30,284 nucleotides of DNA from a virus, in IMG/VR virus record IMGVR_UViG_3300032304_001003, positions 1-30,284 of that record, one strand, 5' to 3'. A program made the translations under genes and the position numbers. Positions 1-10,194 of this stretch are shown one piece after another (positions within the stretch are counted from its first letter, which is position 1; the number at the start of each line of letters is the position of its first letter). The notes beneath the pieces are model-generated. The model worked only from the letters and a program-made list of their open reading frames with translations. It was not told the DNA's origin and made no database searches.

Positions 1-241
1 AAGGTGTTACTATAAAATAACTTGCGTTGTCAATAACTTCAATCGATCCGCTGCTAGTGGTAACATCACCAGCATTAGTGTCTACAGTCCACCAGTAAAT
101 GTCGTCGGGAATGTTAGTGCCACCAACATCAAATCGTATGCTACTGCCTTCATTGACGTTGTTGGCCTCAGGGGTCAGTGTATAGGTTGGCGTAGAAACA
201 CTGCCACTACTGCTGGTTAATAGTATTTGTGATATGGGCAT
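1..241 (-). CDS. Virion structural protein with Ig-like/bacterial-surface domain, 3' end cut by window edge
   Basis: The first 80 residues are visible, beginning MPISQILLTSSSGSVSTPTY; the gene continues past base 1. The ATG at 241-239 has an AAGGAA Shine-Dalgarno sequence five bases upstream, right at the stop of the preceding 1484-residue fibre gene. Residues 20-80 follow the pattern YTLTPEA..VNEGSSIRFDVGGTNIPD..YWWTV, which resembles the Calx-beta/Ig-like repeats found in many copies in large phage structural proteins (recognised by eye). It is the last visible member of the fibre block and probably belongs to the same late transcript. The complete protein could be much longer, since such domains normally come in tandem. 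Confidence 0.75.
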   Translation of the reverse strand, partial: MPISQILLTSSSGSVSTPTYTLTPEANNVNEGSSIRFDVGGTNIPDDIYWWTVDTNAGDVTTSSGSIEVIDNASYFIVTP

Positions 242-250
242 CTCGATTCC

Positions 251-3200
251 TTAATCTGGTGCAACATTGCCGGCCAACACCCACGAGTCTGTGCCAATCT
301 TTAACAGCGTGGCCATACCGTACTCAGACACTAGCCAAGTGCCACCGTTTGAGTAATTGTCATCACCGGGGATCATCACTTGTATACTGCCGCCTTCTGT
401 GTTGATGGCCACACTATCACCTCGAGGATTCACAATGGTGATCACTGTGCCTATTGGAAACTCAACGCGAGCATTGTAGGGAATACGAATGCTTTCGAGG
501 TCGTTGGTACAGAGAATGTGATGTCCACGATCCTTCAATCCCAAAGTATAATTTACACCATTGAACAGTCTTTGCGGAATGTCTGTGGCTGAAGTATTCT
601 GACTTGTACCATCGGCAAACACAATATTGCCCCCGTCTGTGTCATGTACAGTTTCCACAAATAATGGCGGATAAAAACTGCTAACATCATAGTCGTTGGT
701 GTTGTTAGTGAACACTGTGACTTGGGCGACATTGTTTATCAATGGATCACTGCTGTCGCCTAATATGCCAGCATAGTTGTTGGCGTCCGCTATATCAACA
801 AAATCAATATCGTAGTTGATGTCGCTTAGACCACCGGCGTAAAAACCTAATAACGGATTGACATCTGTGTAGCAGAACTGCCCATACTCGCCCGTACCCG
901 TGCCATCTAGAGGCAATCGAGCAGCCCATGCCCAATCACGGAAGGTAAATTCACTTTCCTCATTGTAACGTCCGGTGATATAGAAACTGTTGGTGTCTGT
1001 GACTAGACACTCACCGCTACTGCCAATGCGAGAATCATAGGCAATGTTAGGAGACAGCCAACGCTTCCAAACAGTTTCTCCTGCTGGTGTAAGTAGGAAT
1101 ATTTTAATAGCATAGTTGCTGTCTATGGTGATGTTCCCGTCGTTGTTATCTTCAACTGCTATCAGTAGATTTCCGTCCAGTGTGCGGGCAATGGTTATGT
1201 CATCGCCAAGGGTGCGTCTCTGCCATTTGACTGTGCCTGCGCTGTCCAACTTGCTGACAAAAGCATTACTGTTGTTATCTTCGTGTGTGACATATATGTC
1301 CGTGCCAATGGTTACCACGCTGTGTCCTTCGGAATTGCGGCTTGCAGTGTTGAGTTGACGAGCCCACTGTAGTGTACCTGCGCTGTTGAACTTGTAAACC
1401 ACTGCCAGTTCTTCAAAATCGTCCGCTGCCAATTCTCCATATCCCTGGCCTGTTGCAATGATGTTGTCTTGGCTGTCCACGGTCAATGTAATTAGATCGT
1501 CATAGGTATCCTTGTCTGTACCAAAAGTACGCTGCCAAGTGGGAGTGATCAGCAGACATTCATTGTCTCTTGAATAGGTCACTGACCAAGCAGTTGGAGC
1601 AGATGCTGTGATAGTAAAGGAGTCACTTATAGATTGATCAAGACTGGTAACAGTTATCTCATCGCCGGTAGTATAGCCACTACCGGGGTTGCTTATAACA
1701 ATGTTAGAATAACCACTACCACCGTCACCCACATCCACAGTCAATCCTGTGCCTGTTCCACCTGTTGTGGGCAGGTTATTACCAACCTGATCGTTGCCCC
1801 ATCCTTGATTATCACTTGTTTTAGTAACATCACCAAATGGCACACCGCCTTCGGAACTAAAGTCAACCTGTGAGAATGCTTCTATCTTCCAAGTTGAGGA
1901 TTGACTTGTACCTTGCGAACTATCAATGTTAAAATTGTTCTGGTCAATAAAGAGAGTAATGGTTAGATCATTGGCTGGTGTTGCCCCGCCTAGGCTTGTT
2001 CCAGGAACCACAATGACATCACCGTTGACATAGTTACTACCATTGGCAGTAATTGCACGACTATAGTACTCGCTGTAATCATTGTCAAAGAATGGTCCTC
2101 TTAGTGTAAAAGTAAGTCCAGAACCTACATCAATGTTTGTGCCCGATACTTCATTATCAGTTATAATACTAGAATCAATATGAGCTGTTCCTGTGTGGGT
2201 AACAGTCATACCGTTTATAGGGTCATTAGTAACCACTGTGATGATGATATCATTGTCTGGTGTTGCTCCACCACTAATACTTGTACCTAAAATCTTGATC
2301 TTGTGTCCGGGTAGATAGTCAGTGCCTCGGTCGTAGGCCGTAACACTATAGGTGCCATCACCGTTGTTGGTGATGTCAAATGTAGCACCTGTACCTTGTC
2401 TAGTTGTGCCAGTCAATCCTGTATAACGTTCTACAAAGTCAACAGTTTGGAACGGTGAAATACCAGTTCCGCCAATCTGCCAGTTGTCATTGATTTCACT
2501 AACTTCTGGAACAGCACTTCTTAAAATCACAATAGTATCCACACCGCTGCCTGTTTGTGGGACTACTGGAAACTCTGCACTGAACTGACCGTTCTTTTCA
2601 CCACCTATCACATAGGTGCCTGTGCTGGTCCAGGCTATGGTGTTTAGTGTAACATCCGCGTCACTGTCTTTGAATTCTGTAACATTTAAAATACGACCGG
2701 TATCTTGATCTAGAGTGTATAACACGCTGTAGGTGTAGTTGGCACTAACCGTGCCCAACACCATGATGTTGCCTGTGACGGGATGAATTTTGAGAGCGTG
2801 TATATCACCATCGTCGCCCTCCTCATCTTCATAAACGATCACGCTCCATAGTCTATCTCCTTCAGGACTGACCTTCATTACGAATGCTTCGGAATCGTCG
2901 TCTTCGTAACCACCTATGTAACTGTTGCCCTGTGAGTCAACCGCAACGCAATCACCTTGAATGTCGTCGCTGTAGTCACGACTGTCTGGGGCAATGAACC
3001 AACCTACCTGCGTTTGTGTTAATTTAAGATCGCCATCATTGGGGATTGTCAGTGTACCGTCAGCACCAAATGTATAAGCATAAGTTTCGCTCTTAACCGT
3101 GTTATTGGCCACAGTGGTGTCAGCGTCTGGTACCAGTGTGGAATTTGTTGCTGTGACAGTTCCGCCATAGGTTTCGTGGGTTAAAGGACTGTCGCTGGTG

Positions 3201-4705
3201 GTGTGCGTGACAAAGCGAGCCGGCACACGACTTTCTGTGAAACTTAAATCACCAATGGTCAAGTCAGTGCCTGCTGTGGGCAACTGTACCACAAAGTAAT
3301 CGTATTCTGCGTCTGCCGAGAAGCCGCCGTCAAACGGGGTGGTATTCCAACTGTATCCGTATCCATCCACTGCAAACTTGTCCTCAAATACTGCTATGGC
3401 CTGGCCCGGGCCAATTTCCATATCACTGGGTTCCTTTTCATATAGGTGGGCCACATCAACATAGCGTTGCCAAATCACCGCACCCTGTGTGTCATAGCGA
3501 GCCACGATCATCTTGTTCTGTCCAAGATTTTCTCGTGCGCTTTCGTATTCATTATTGGGTAGTGGGCCTGTTTTCTTGGCAAATGTCACAGATGATAGAT
3601 AAACATCGCCTGTGGCAGTGGCTGTCACTCCTGCGATCCAACTGCCGCAAGGTCCTGGACCAAGTCTACGTGTCCACTGCACTACACCACTAGAATTTAA
3701 CTTTGTCAATATACCAGCACTCTTATCGTCATCGTTGCCGGGATTGCTGTTTATAGTTTTAACTTCATAAGTACCTACCACATAGATATTGCCCAATGCG
3801 TCACTGGCACAGTCGCCACCGTACATATCATAGTTGTCGGGCGCTTCTAAACTCTTGCTCCATACCTCCCCTAAATCTTCATCCAGTTTTTCAATGAACA
3901 TCTTGCCAATACCAGCATTGGCGTCGTTGTAATAACCAGTGACAAAAACATTCTCATCAGGGTCAACGTCAATACCTGTAAGAATAACTAGATCATTTGC
4001 TTCTGGCAACTGTAAGGATTTTTTCAACAACACTGAACCATCAGTGATGCTGATTTCCATTATTAACACTGCGTTAGGAAACTGGTCGCCGACCACTACG
4101 GAAAAGGCCAAAGCCAATGTGGTAGTGCTCTTTTCTTCAATGTAGCCTAGGAAGGAGGGATCCATTCCAATGTCATATTCTTTCTTCCAACCTGGAGTGC
4201 CTGTGGATTCAAACTGCATCACGATGATATCAGAATTTTCATTGTCTATGTTAAGAGTGATATAGGCACGATCCGAACTGTCTATGGCCAATGCTACTGG
4301 ATAATACTCACTGAATGATTTTTGCCATGCTATGGCACCAGCGGCTGTGTATTTGGTAAGAACTGCTATAGGGTATCCGTCACCATCTTCAAAGGTGCTG
4401 GTCAATGAGTAAAGATTACCCAGGCTGTCATAGCGCAGAGCACGGGGTTTAGTGTCACCTTCTTGGCTACGTTGTGTGGCAATCCAGTGTTCTGTGCTGC
4501 CTGCTGTGACTATAACATTGCCTTCAGCAGTAAGAGTAGCACCATCTCCGCCACCATAACTCAACTGTGACCAAGTACTGGTACCATTACCATACTTGAC
4601 CTTGCCAGTATCTGTTTCTAATCCTGGTTCGCCGGCGGCTAATACGGGATTAGTTTGTGTCCAGTTTGCCGCTGTGTCACGGCGTAGTTTGATTCTTGTT
4701 GTCAT
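251..4705 (-). CDS. Giant tail-fibre-like protein with Mtd-like N-terminus and beta-propeller repeats (1484 aa)
   Basis: Virion protein, presumably a receptor-binding fibre. Residues 1-50 (IKLRRDTAANW...LAAGEPGLETDTGKVKYGNGTSTW) match the N-terminal module seen in phage fibres and in the Bordetella phage Mtd protein. At least three blocks (about 60-470, 590-720 and 1060-1290) carry repeats of the type W.R.F/xxxxVDSxGNxYxxGxY, typical of SBBP-like beta-propellers. The middle holds two copies of a G.S.GGATP.ND..IT. module and one GSGYT.GD.ITV module. The last 145 residues form a beta-rich end domain finishing in YGMATLLKIGTDSWVLAGN, a common C-terminus of marine phage fibres. The ATG at 4705 follows a GGAG eight bases upstream, three bases after the 68-residue gene. 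Propellers are unusual in fibres and suggest sugar or protein binding (inference). Confidence 0.85.
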   Translation of the reverse strand: MTTRIKLRRDTAANWTQTNPVLAAGEPGLETDTGKVKYGNGTSTWSQLSYGGGDGATLTAEGNVIVTAGSTEHWIATQRSQEGDTKPRALRYDSLGNLYSLTSTFEDGDGYPIAVLTKYTAAGAIAWQKSFSEYYPVALAIDSSDRAYITLNIDNENSDIIVMQFESTGTPGWKKEYDIGMDPSFLGYIEEKSTTTLALAFSVVVGDQFPNAVLIMEISITDGSVLLKKSLQLPEANDLVILTGIDVDPDENVFVTGYYNDANAGIGKMFIEKLDEDLGEVWSKSLEAPDNYDMYGGDCASDALGNIYVVGTYEVKTINSNPGNDDDKSAGILTKLNSSGVVQWTRRLGPGPCGSWIAGVTATATGDVYLSSVTFAKKTGPLPNNEYESARENLGQNKMIVARYDTQGAVIWQRYVDVAHLYEKEPSDMEIGPGQAIAVFEDKFAVDGYGYSWNTTPFDGGFSADAEYDYFVVQLPTAGTDLTIGDLSFTESRVPARFVTHTTSDSPLTHETYGGTVTATNSTLVPDADTTVANNTVKSETYAYTFGADGTLTIPNDGDLKLTQTQVGWFIAPDSRDYSDDIQGDCVAVDSQGNSYIGGYEDDDSEAFVMKVSPEGDRLWSVIVYEDEEGDDGDIHALKIHPVTGNIMVLGTVSANYTYSVLYTLDQDTGRILNVTEFKDSDADVTLNTIAWTSTGTYVIGGEKNGQFSAEFPVVPQTGSGVDTIVILRSAVPEVSEINDNWQIGGTGISPFQTVDFVERYTGLTGTTRQGTGATFDITNNGDGTYSVTAYDRGTDYLPGHKIKILGTSISGGATPDNDIIITVVTNDPINGMTVTHTGTAHIDSSIITDNEVSGTNIDVGSGLTFTLRGPFFDNDYSEYYSRAITANGSNYVNGDVIVVPGTSLGGATPANDLTITLFIDQNNFNIDSSQGTSQSSTWKIEAFSQVDFSSEGGVPFGDVTKTSDNQGWGNDQVGNNLPTTGGTGTGLTVDVGDGGSGYSNIVISNPGSGYTTGDEITVTSLDQSISDSFTITASAPTAWSVTYSRDNECLLITPTWQRTFGTDKDTYDDLITLTVDSQDNIIATGQGYGELAADDFEELAVVYKFNSAGTLQWARQLNTASRNSEGHSVVTIGTDIYVTHEDNNSNAFVSKLDSAGTVKWQRRTLGDDITIARTLDGNLLIAVEDNNDGNITIDSNYAIKIFLLTPAGETVWKRWLSPNIAYDSRIGSSGECLVTDTNSFYITGRYNEESEFTFRDWAWAARLPLDGTGTGEYGQFCYTDVNPLLGFYAGGLSDINYDIDFVDIADANNYAGILGDSSDPLINNVAQVTVFTNNTNDYDVSSFYPPLFVETVHDTDGGNIVFADGTSQNTSATDIPQRLFNGVNYTLGLKDRGHHILCTNDLESIRIPYNARVEFPIGTVITIVNPRGDSVAINTEGGSIQVMIPGDDNYSNGGTWLVSEYGMATLLKIGTDSWVLAGNVAPD

Positions 4706-4708
4706 CGT

Positions 4709-4915
4709 TTATGCTCCGTTGCCACCGTCTAGGGTGTTGTCTAAGTTATTGTTGTAGGTTTGATCCGCAAACCCGCCCTCTGCTACATACTGTGCTCTAC
4801 CCGCTAGCCAAGGAACTAGTGTGCTCCATGTGCTGCCGGTCCATTGATAGGTCACAGCGTTGTCACCTACGAATTCTTGCCCTAGTGTGGGTTCTGTTGG
4901 AAATGTTATTGCCAT
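4709..4915 (-). CDS. Small fibre-cluster protein (68 aa)
   Basis: This short protein has the pattern ITFPTEPTLGQEFV...VTYQWTGSTW in its first 32 residues. The same FPt.P..Gq.f....v.Y.W.G..W motif occurs as a module in many phage fibre and structural proteins. The remaining residues are Asn/Gly/Asp-rich and contain no recognisable domain. It lies between two giant fibre genes and its stop is three bases from the next start, so it is likely co-translated with the 1484-residue fibre. A GATAAATAT late-promoter-like motif and an AGGACA ribosome site precede its ATG. It may be a fibre accessory or a short separate fibre tip; its function is unknown. Confidence 0.75.
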   Translation of the reverse strand: MAITFPTEPTLGQEFVGDNAVTYQWTGSTWSTLVPWLAGRAQYVAEGGFADQTYNNNLDNTLDGGNGA

Positions 4916-4930
4916 TATAGTGTCCTATTC

Positions 4931-4939
4931 ATATTTATC
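4931..4939 (-). promoter_or_regulatory. T4-late-like promoter motif GATAAATAT
   Basis: The same nonamer as at 19060-19068, in the 30-base gap before the 68-residue gene. An AGGACA ribosome site follows. It could give a second late entry point for the 1484-residue fibre. Confidence 0.5.
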
Positions 4940-4945
4940 GGTTTA

Positions 4946-7900
4946 TCAAGTGTCCCATGAATTGTTAGTTGACTGCCAACAACCGTCTGTGAAAATCATA
5001 GTTGTTAAAGCCCCGTCATCTTCGCCGCCCATATATCCACCAAACGGATAGTGAATACCATCAGTGTATGCTGATCCGTTCACTCGGGCGTGGGCAACGA
5101 TAATTTCTATATTACCACCAACTGATCCGTTCTGTCTAACAAGATACATAATCTGTCCTTCTACACCGTCGGCCAATGTGTAAGCACCGTCTGCCAGTTT
5201 GTTGATGGATTTGGTTAGATCTATAGCAGTGGCTGCGATGACGTTGGTCAATGTGGCTACTGTAAAGATAAGGTTGTCATCGCCTTCGGTACCACCAAAA
5301 TAAGGGCTCCCTCCCAATAGTGTTCCAGAATCTCCAACGCCTTGATTAGAATCACTATCAACAACCACAGCACTAATATCTCCGTTTTCAGCCACAGTGA
5401 TGTCAAGTGTAAATCCTGTGCCAAATACAACACCGGTTTCTGTTCCTGGTGTAAGGTTAGTGTTATTAGTGGGCGATACGGTGACTGTTGCGGCTTCACC
5501 CTTACCAATGTCTTCAAAAAGTGGACCGTCTCTGGCCACTGTGCCAGCCACTACTCGTGTTATTGCTCCGGGCAATGTCGTGGTACCATCTGTGCCAAAT
5601 TGCCAATTGCTTGAAGAATTAGTAACAGTACTGATAGTAAATGTGACAACACTTTCGCCACCCACTGAAGTTATACTATCGCCTACGGTATATCCGCTAC
5701 CAGGAGTAACTATGGTAACAGTACTGGCATATCCACCTTCAACTCCGCCGACATCTATTCGCAATCCTGTGCCAGTACCGCCTGTTGTGGCTAGGTTTGC
5801 AGCAGGACCGTTTCCGTTCCAACCACCGGGGCTGTTCACATTAGAGGTGCCAGTTGGAATTCCGATTATCTTAGTGCCGATAACAACATCGCCGCCATTC
5901 CTTTCAATCTTGACATACTGGTCATCATCACCTAGGAATATGTCAGTGGTTACAGGGTTGCCTGCTACTAGATGAATATGACTGGTTTCATTATTAGATA
6001 TACCGTTGTTAGTTACATTAACAAATAAGCCTGTGGGCAGTCCGTTAGATGAAAAATTATAATATAGTGCTGGATCTGTTTCGCCAGGGTCATTTGAATC
6101 TGTACCGTCGAGGGTGGTTAATGTAAAGGTAAATTCAGAGATCGTGCTGTCAGCAGGTATAGTCCAAGTAACTGTTTCTGTTTCTATTCCTCCCCCTGAG
6201 AAAACTACCTTACCAGTTGTTGCTCGACCCAATGTTTGTGAAGTTACACCAGTACCAGTGATTTCGTAGTTAACCGTTCCAAAATAATTTTCCGTAGAAG
6301 TTTGATTAACTGATATGGTAATTGGACTACCGTATGTGATAAAATTACTGGCTGTCACACTCCATACTGAAAGGGTTGGACGAATAACCAAACTTTGTCC
6401 AGGCAATGCTCCAGGTGGTGTGATAACTGTGGTAGTGGCTGTTTCTCCGATGACGCTGCCTTCGGGTAATGATAACTCACCATCTTCACCAAATCGCCAT
6501 CTGCGCAGTGTTGAGTCACTCAAGTTGATGTCAATGTTAATACCGTTTTCACTGAGGATGTTGATCCCTTCTGATGACTGTATTTCGACTCCACCATTTT
6601 GTGGAAGTTTAACATAGTCACTGTCATCACCTAAGAATAAATCAATAGCCTGCTGGTCTGCCTTCATTATGTGAAAATGGCTTTCTCCGCCCGCACATTC
6701 TGCTTGATTGCCTAGCAGTATTGTACCACGAGATGTGGTGATTGGAACTCCAGAATCTGCGTCACCGTCTCCTATAATAGAACCGTTTGGTAATTGTAAA
6801 GTACCATCATCTAAAAATGACCACCCTGCTTGATTGTTTATGTCAATTTGGACTCCATATGTGTCGTCTTCGTTTTTAGTCGGTATAAGGTTAAAATAGT
6901 TTAGGCCAGTGCTGGTTTTGCTTACTTGTAAAGACCCACTATTACTAAACAATGCTGTCCAGACATCGTTGACTAATCTATCAACAGTGATTGTGCCAGT
7001 GAATGCTGTGGTCTGAACACTAGCGTCTGGGAATGTGATCGAATTAACGTCAAGGTCAGTGTCCGGTGGAGGTTGAACCAAAGGTGCCGCATCTACCCAA
7101 ACATCACTATACTTGATGTAGAGTCTGCCTTCAACTGTGTTGAACCATAGTGTGCCGTTGGCTGCTGTGGGTGCTGTGTCCTGACGAACTACTTTGATAT
7201 CTAGTAAGTCATCGCCAGTCATGGCGTTGCGAATGGTCTTGCCTGGAGGTATAGCTAAATCACCATCTGTGCCAAATCGCCAAGTATAACTGTTGCCTGA
7301 TGAACCAAATGAAACTGTTTTGTCGACCGATGCGTCAAATCCTGCTGTAATATCTTGATCAACGTGTATTTTCCACTGATTTCCAGGTTCTTCAACGACA
7401 TCTGTGACTGTGACAGATATCTGTGCGCCCCACGATATGGCCACTGAGTCGCCTACGCTAACAGCGGAGCCCAAGTTGGGATAATCTTCGTGGTCAATAA
7501 ACAACCGCCAAACACCGCCAGGTGGCACAAGTTCATCTACTGTACCAACTTCAACATTCTGCGGGCCATCCCTTTTCTCTGTGCGAACCTCTACACCATA
7601 TCGAGCAGTCGGATCAAGTTGAGATCCAGGTAATTTAACATAGTTGTAGTCGTCACCTAGGAACAGATCACTAGCGGGTGGATTACTATTACTACCGTCA
7701 AAGGCAATGTGAAAGTGTCCTGCTACGCCTGGCACTTCCATGTTAGTACCAATGGCCAATGTGCCTCTATCAGTCACAAGTTTGATACCGTCAGTATTAT
7801 TGATAGCACCACCAGCTGGTAGTGTTAGATCGCCATCGTTATTGAATGTCCAAGTATGAGCATCTGTGCTGTATTTTGTGGCAATAGTAGCACCGTTGTT

Positions 7901-10183
7901 GTCAACCCATACCCATGAATCTTCATCAGCACCTTGCGGGCCTGCTGTGATACCAGCATAGTTGCCTGCTACGGTTTTTAGTGTAGCACCGTTGATGATA
8001 CTTTGATCTGGCAATACAACAACACCGCCATTGGTAACTTCCAGTACATACTGGTTGTTGAGTCCCTGGTTAGGATTTTCATTGTACAGTTTGCTGGTGG
8101 TAATCTTTCCATCATCTAATGAGTCAGTAAAGCCTTCACCAAAGTCAGATATGGATCCGCCACCGCCTCCACCTAATACTGAGTTACCACTGCTGTCTAC
8201 AATGTCACCGCCTGGAGGTAGTTTTAATCTTGTGGTGTCATCAACAAATTCAAATTTAAACTCACCACCGCCACTAATTTCAATATGAGCACCTTCTTGA
8301 TCAACCCATACATAGTTTTGGTTGCTTTCTATCTGTGCGTAACTGCTACCATAGACAACAGAATCAGGAGATTCTAATCTAATTTGTGTCGTTGATTCAA
8401 TGTTGATATCGAGGCCGTTACCGTAGATGATAAGTTCATCATCGTCACCGTCAATTTCAATGCGAGATTCTCTATAATATCTAAACTCAATACTGGTTAC
8501 TGTAGTAGGATTTGCGGGGGGTGACGAATTAGTAGAAATGGCAACACTGCCATTGGAGCCGTTGTCGGCACCATCATACGCAATAAATTCTCCCTCGTTG
8601 ATGGAAATTGTAATGCCGACAGCATCGCCTAAATCTTCGTTGAGGAAATCCTGAAGTTCAGTAGCACCAGTAAATGCTACTTCTCCCGTGCCGCCTGTTC
8701 CTGTCCACTCTGCTGTTAGCCAACCATAGTAGCTAAACGAAGCAGTTTGGTAGTTGCCCCTTGCTCGCATTTCTGCTCGGCCATTGTTTGGATCCAGTCT
8801 AAGGTAGGCTCGAAGAGCATCGTTGTCGTCTTTGGATTCAAGTTGGAAGACTGCACCCGGGTCCGCAATGATCTTGTTATTTTCAAATGTGATATCACCA
8901 GTGTTGGCATTGCCACCTGGTTCACCTGGATCTCCTTTGTCGCCTTTTGCACCAGGTGCTCCATCTTGTCCCGGAGCACCATCTTGACCAGGTGCGCCAT
9001 CTTGACCAGGTGCTCCATCTTGTCCAGGTGCTCCGTCTTGACCAGGTGCGCCATCAGCACCGTCGGCACCGGGCTGACCTACTAATGTTTCTAACCACGC
9101 TGCTTGTGTTCCAACAAAACCACCGGCAACTGCTAGATCATAGGCACTGCGACCATCTAGACCGTTTTGCCCAGGGTCTCCGTTATCTCCCTTGTCACCT
9201 TTGTCTCCGCTGTCACCTTTGTCGCCTTTAGGCCCTACAATAGGTCCCACATTGTTCCAAGCCGCATCTGTTAAGTTCCAGAACCATAAGTCACCATCAC
9301 CTTCTGTGACGATCCAACCGTGTCCGGCAAAGTCTGCTGGGTTAACTGGTGCTGCTGGTAAGTCTGCGATTAATGCTTTGGTACCTTGTAAGGTTACTGA
9401 AACACCCTGTGCGCCAGTATCACCCTTGTCACCTTTTGAACCATTAGTTCCGTTGGTACCGTTAGTGCCGTTTAGGCCATTCTGCCCAGGTGCTCCATCA
9501 GTACCATCACGACCAGGTGCTCCATTCTGTCCCGGAGCACCATCTTGTCCCGGAGCACCATCTTGTCCCGGAGCACCATCTTGTCCCGGAGCACCATCTT
9601 GTCCCGGAGCACCATCTTGTCCAGGTGCGCCATCTTGTCCAGGCACTCCTCGGTCGCCAGGGTCACCTTTAGGGCCGCGAGGTCCGGGTTCGCCTATGCC
9701 TGTTAAAAGTCCTTCTCGGTCTGTTAAATCTGCAATGTCTGCAGGAGCATCGGGGATGTCTGTATAGGAAATGTTTTGACTAATAGGTATATTGTTAATC
9801 TTTAGTTCATTGGTTCCTGGTGTTAGACTTAAAGGAACTCCCCCCAAATACACAGTACTAGTACTAACATACAAACTATTGAAAGGCTTATCAAGACTAC
9901 CTAAGTTTCCACCATTGGCTACAGATGGGACAATATCGCCACCAACAGTTAACCCACTGGTAATAGTTGTTGCTTGATCAATTACAATAGGAGTGCTGTC
10001 TGTAGTTGACATTACACTACCGTTGAATTCAAATGCGCCTAAATTTAATCCACTGCCGTCGTTTATTCCCAGTGCGATGTACAGTTCAGAAAAGTTTTCA
10101 TTGATTTTTGTAAATGCGGTACGTAGACTATCGGCATTTCGATCGTTTGCAGTGTCGCCTATGTTAACTATTAATTTTGCCAT
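4946..10183 (-). CDS. Giant collagen-repeat tail fibre protein (1745 aa)
   Basis: Residues 1-40 ([29 protein letters not shown]) form an anchor module shared with the next two upstream fibre genes. Collagen Gly-X-Y tracts lie at about 162-266, 323-350 and 376-430. Between them are a [18 protein letters not shown] module and the motif [20 protein letters not shown], often found with phage collagen. The rest repeats two short modules: W.FG.DGdL.LP.G..I at least five times, and H(F/I)H(I/L)...[12 protein letters not shown] three times. The last 80 residues (about 1665-1745) form a distinct beta-rich end domain. The start is supported by GGAG five bases before the ATG. It is presumably a trimeric distal fibre with a collagen stalk; the role comes from repeat type and context. 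Confidence 0.88.
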   Translation of the reverse strand: MAKLIVNIGDTANDRNADSLRTAFTKINENFSELYIALGINDGSGLNLGAFEFNGSVMSTTDSTPIVIDQATTITSGLTVGGDIVPSVANGGNLGSLDKPFNSLYVSTSTVYLGGVPLSLTPGTNELKINNIPISQNISYTDIPDAPADIADLTDREGLLTGIGEPGPRGPKGDPGDRGVPGQDGAPGQDGAPGQDGAPGQDGAPGQDGAPGQDGAPGQNGAPGRDGTDGAPGQNGLNGTNGTNGTNGSKGDKGDTGAQGVSVTLQGTKALIADLPAAPVNPADFAGHGWIVTEGDGDLWFWNLTDAAWNNVGPIVGPKGDKGDSGDKGDKGDNGDPGQNGLDGRSAYDLAVAGGFVGTQAAWLETLVGQPGADGADGAPGQDGAPGQDGAPGQDGAPGQDGAPGQDGAPGAKGDKGDPGEPGGNANTGDITFENNKIIADPGAVFQLESKDDNDALRAYLRLDPNNGRAEMRARGNYQTASFSYYGWLTAEWTGTGGTGEVAFTGATELQDFLNEDLGDAVGITISINEGEFIAYDGADNGSNGSVAISTNSSPPANPTTVTSIEFRYYRESRIEIDGDDDELIIYGNGLDINIESTTQIRLESPDSVVYGSSYAQIESNQNYVWVDQEGAHIEISGGGEFKFEFVDDTTRLKLPPGGDIVDSSGNSVLGGGGGGSISDFGEGFTDSLDDGKITTSKLYNENPNQGLNNQYVLEVTNGGVVVLPDQSIINGATLKTVAGNYAGITAGPQGADEDSWVWVDNNGATIATKYSTDAHTWTFNNDGDLTLPAGGAINNTDGIKLVTDRGTLAIGTNMEVPGVAGHFHIAFDGSNSNPPASDLFLGDDYNYVKLPGSQLDPTARYGVEVRTEKRDGPQNVEVGTVDELVPPGGVWRLFIDHEDYPNLGSAVSVGDSVAISWGAQISVTVTDVVEEPGNQWKIHVDQDITAGFDASVDKTVSFGSSGNSYTWRFGTDGDLAIPPGKTIRNAMTGDDLLDIKVVRQDTAPTAANGTLWFNTVEGRLYIKYSDVWVDAAPLVQPPPDTDLDVNSITFPDASVQTTAFTGTITVDRLVNDVWTALFSNSGSLQVSKTSTGLNYFNLIPTKNEDDTYGVQIDINNQAGWSFLDDGTLQLPNGSIIGDGDADSGVPITTSRGTILLGNQAECAGGESHFHIMKADQQAIDLFLGDDSDYVKLPQNGGVEIQSSEGINILSENGINIDINLSDSTLRRWRFGEDGELSLPEGSVIGETATTTVITPPGALPGQSLVIRPTLSVWSVTASNFITYGSPITISVNQTSTENYFGTVNYEITGTGVTSQTLGRATTGKVVFSGGGIETETVTWTIPADSTISEFTFTLTTLDGTDSNDPGETDPALYYNFSSNGLPTGLFVNVTNNGISNNETSHIHLVAGNPVTTDIFLGDDDQYVKIERNGGDVVIGTKIIGIPTGTSNVNSPGGWNGNGPAANLATTGGTGTGLRIDVGGVEGGYASTVTIVTPGSGYTVGDSITSVGGESVVTFTISTVTNSSSNWQFGTDGTTTLPGAITRVVAGTVARDGPLFEDIGKGEAATVTVSPTNNTNLTPGTETGVVFGTGFTLDITVAENGDISAVVVDSDSNQGVGDSGTLLGGSPYFGGTEGDDNLIFTVATLTNVIAATAIDLTKSINKLADGAYTLADGVEGQIMYLVRQNGSVGGNIEIIVAHARVNGSAYTDGIHYPFGGYMGGEDDGALTTMIFTDGCWQSTNNSWDT
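8894..9058 (-). repeat. Collagen-like tract 3 with degenerate 18-base repeats
   Basis: Encodes [19 protein letters not shown]... and ends [14 protein letters not shown]. The units share the 18-base period of tract 1 but differ more from each other. A shorter tract (9134-9217, [13 protein letters not shown]...) lies between the two. Confidence 0.88.
9386..9700 (-). repeat. Collagen-like Gly-X-Y tract 1
   Basis: Encodes about 105 residues of Gly-X-Y, mostly GAPGQD units flanked by [13 protein letters not shown] and [18 protein letters not shown]. It contains the tandem DNA repeat at 9531-9620. Confidence 0.9.
9531..9620 (-). repeat. Five perfect 18-base tandem repeats in the collagen tract
   Basis: The plus-strand unit CCCGGAGCACCATCTTGT occurs five times without a mismatch, with degenerate copies on either side. 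It encodes GAPGQD on the minus strand. Identity at the DNA level, including synonymous positions, points to recent expansion by slippage or recombination. Confidence 0.92.
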
Positions 10184-10194
10184 TGTCGCTCCAA

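Noticed and set aside
251-4705. Diversity-generating retroelement target, suggested by the Mtd-like N-terminus
   Set aside because: No reverse transcriptase, template repeat or adenine-biased C-terminal variable region is visible; the N-terminal module alone is common in fibres.
5397-5975. 192-residue plus-strand open frame
   Set aside because: It lies wholly within the 1745-residue fibre gene; its Val/Pro/Thr-rich composition is what antisense of Gly/Thr-rich fibre sequence gives.
9531-9620. Possible CRISPR array from regularly repeated 18-base units
   Set aside because: Repeats are back to back without spacers and in frame, encoding collagen GAPGQD.
9192-9767. Pro-rich 191-residue open frame on the plus strand (CPGAPS repeats)
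   Set aside because: It is the antisense of the collagen repeats of the real minus-strand fibre gene and has no ribosome site or recognisable domain.
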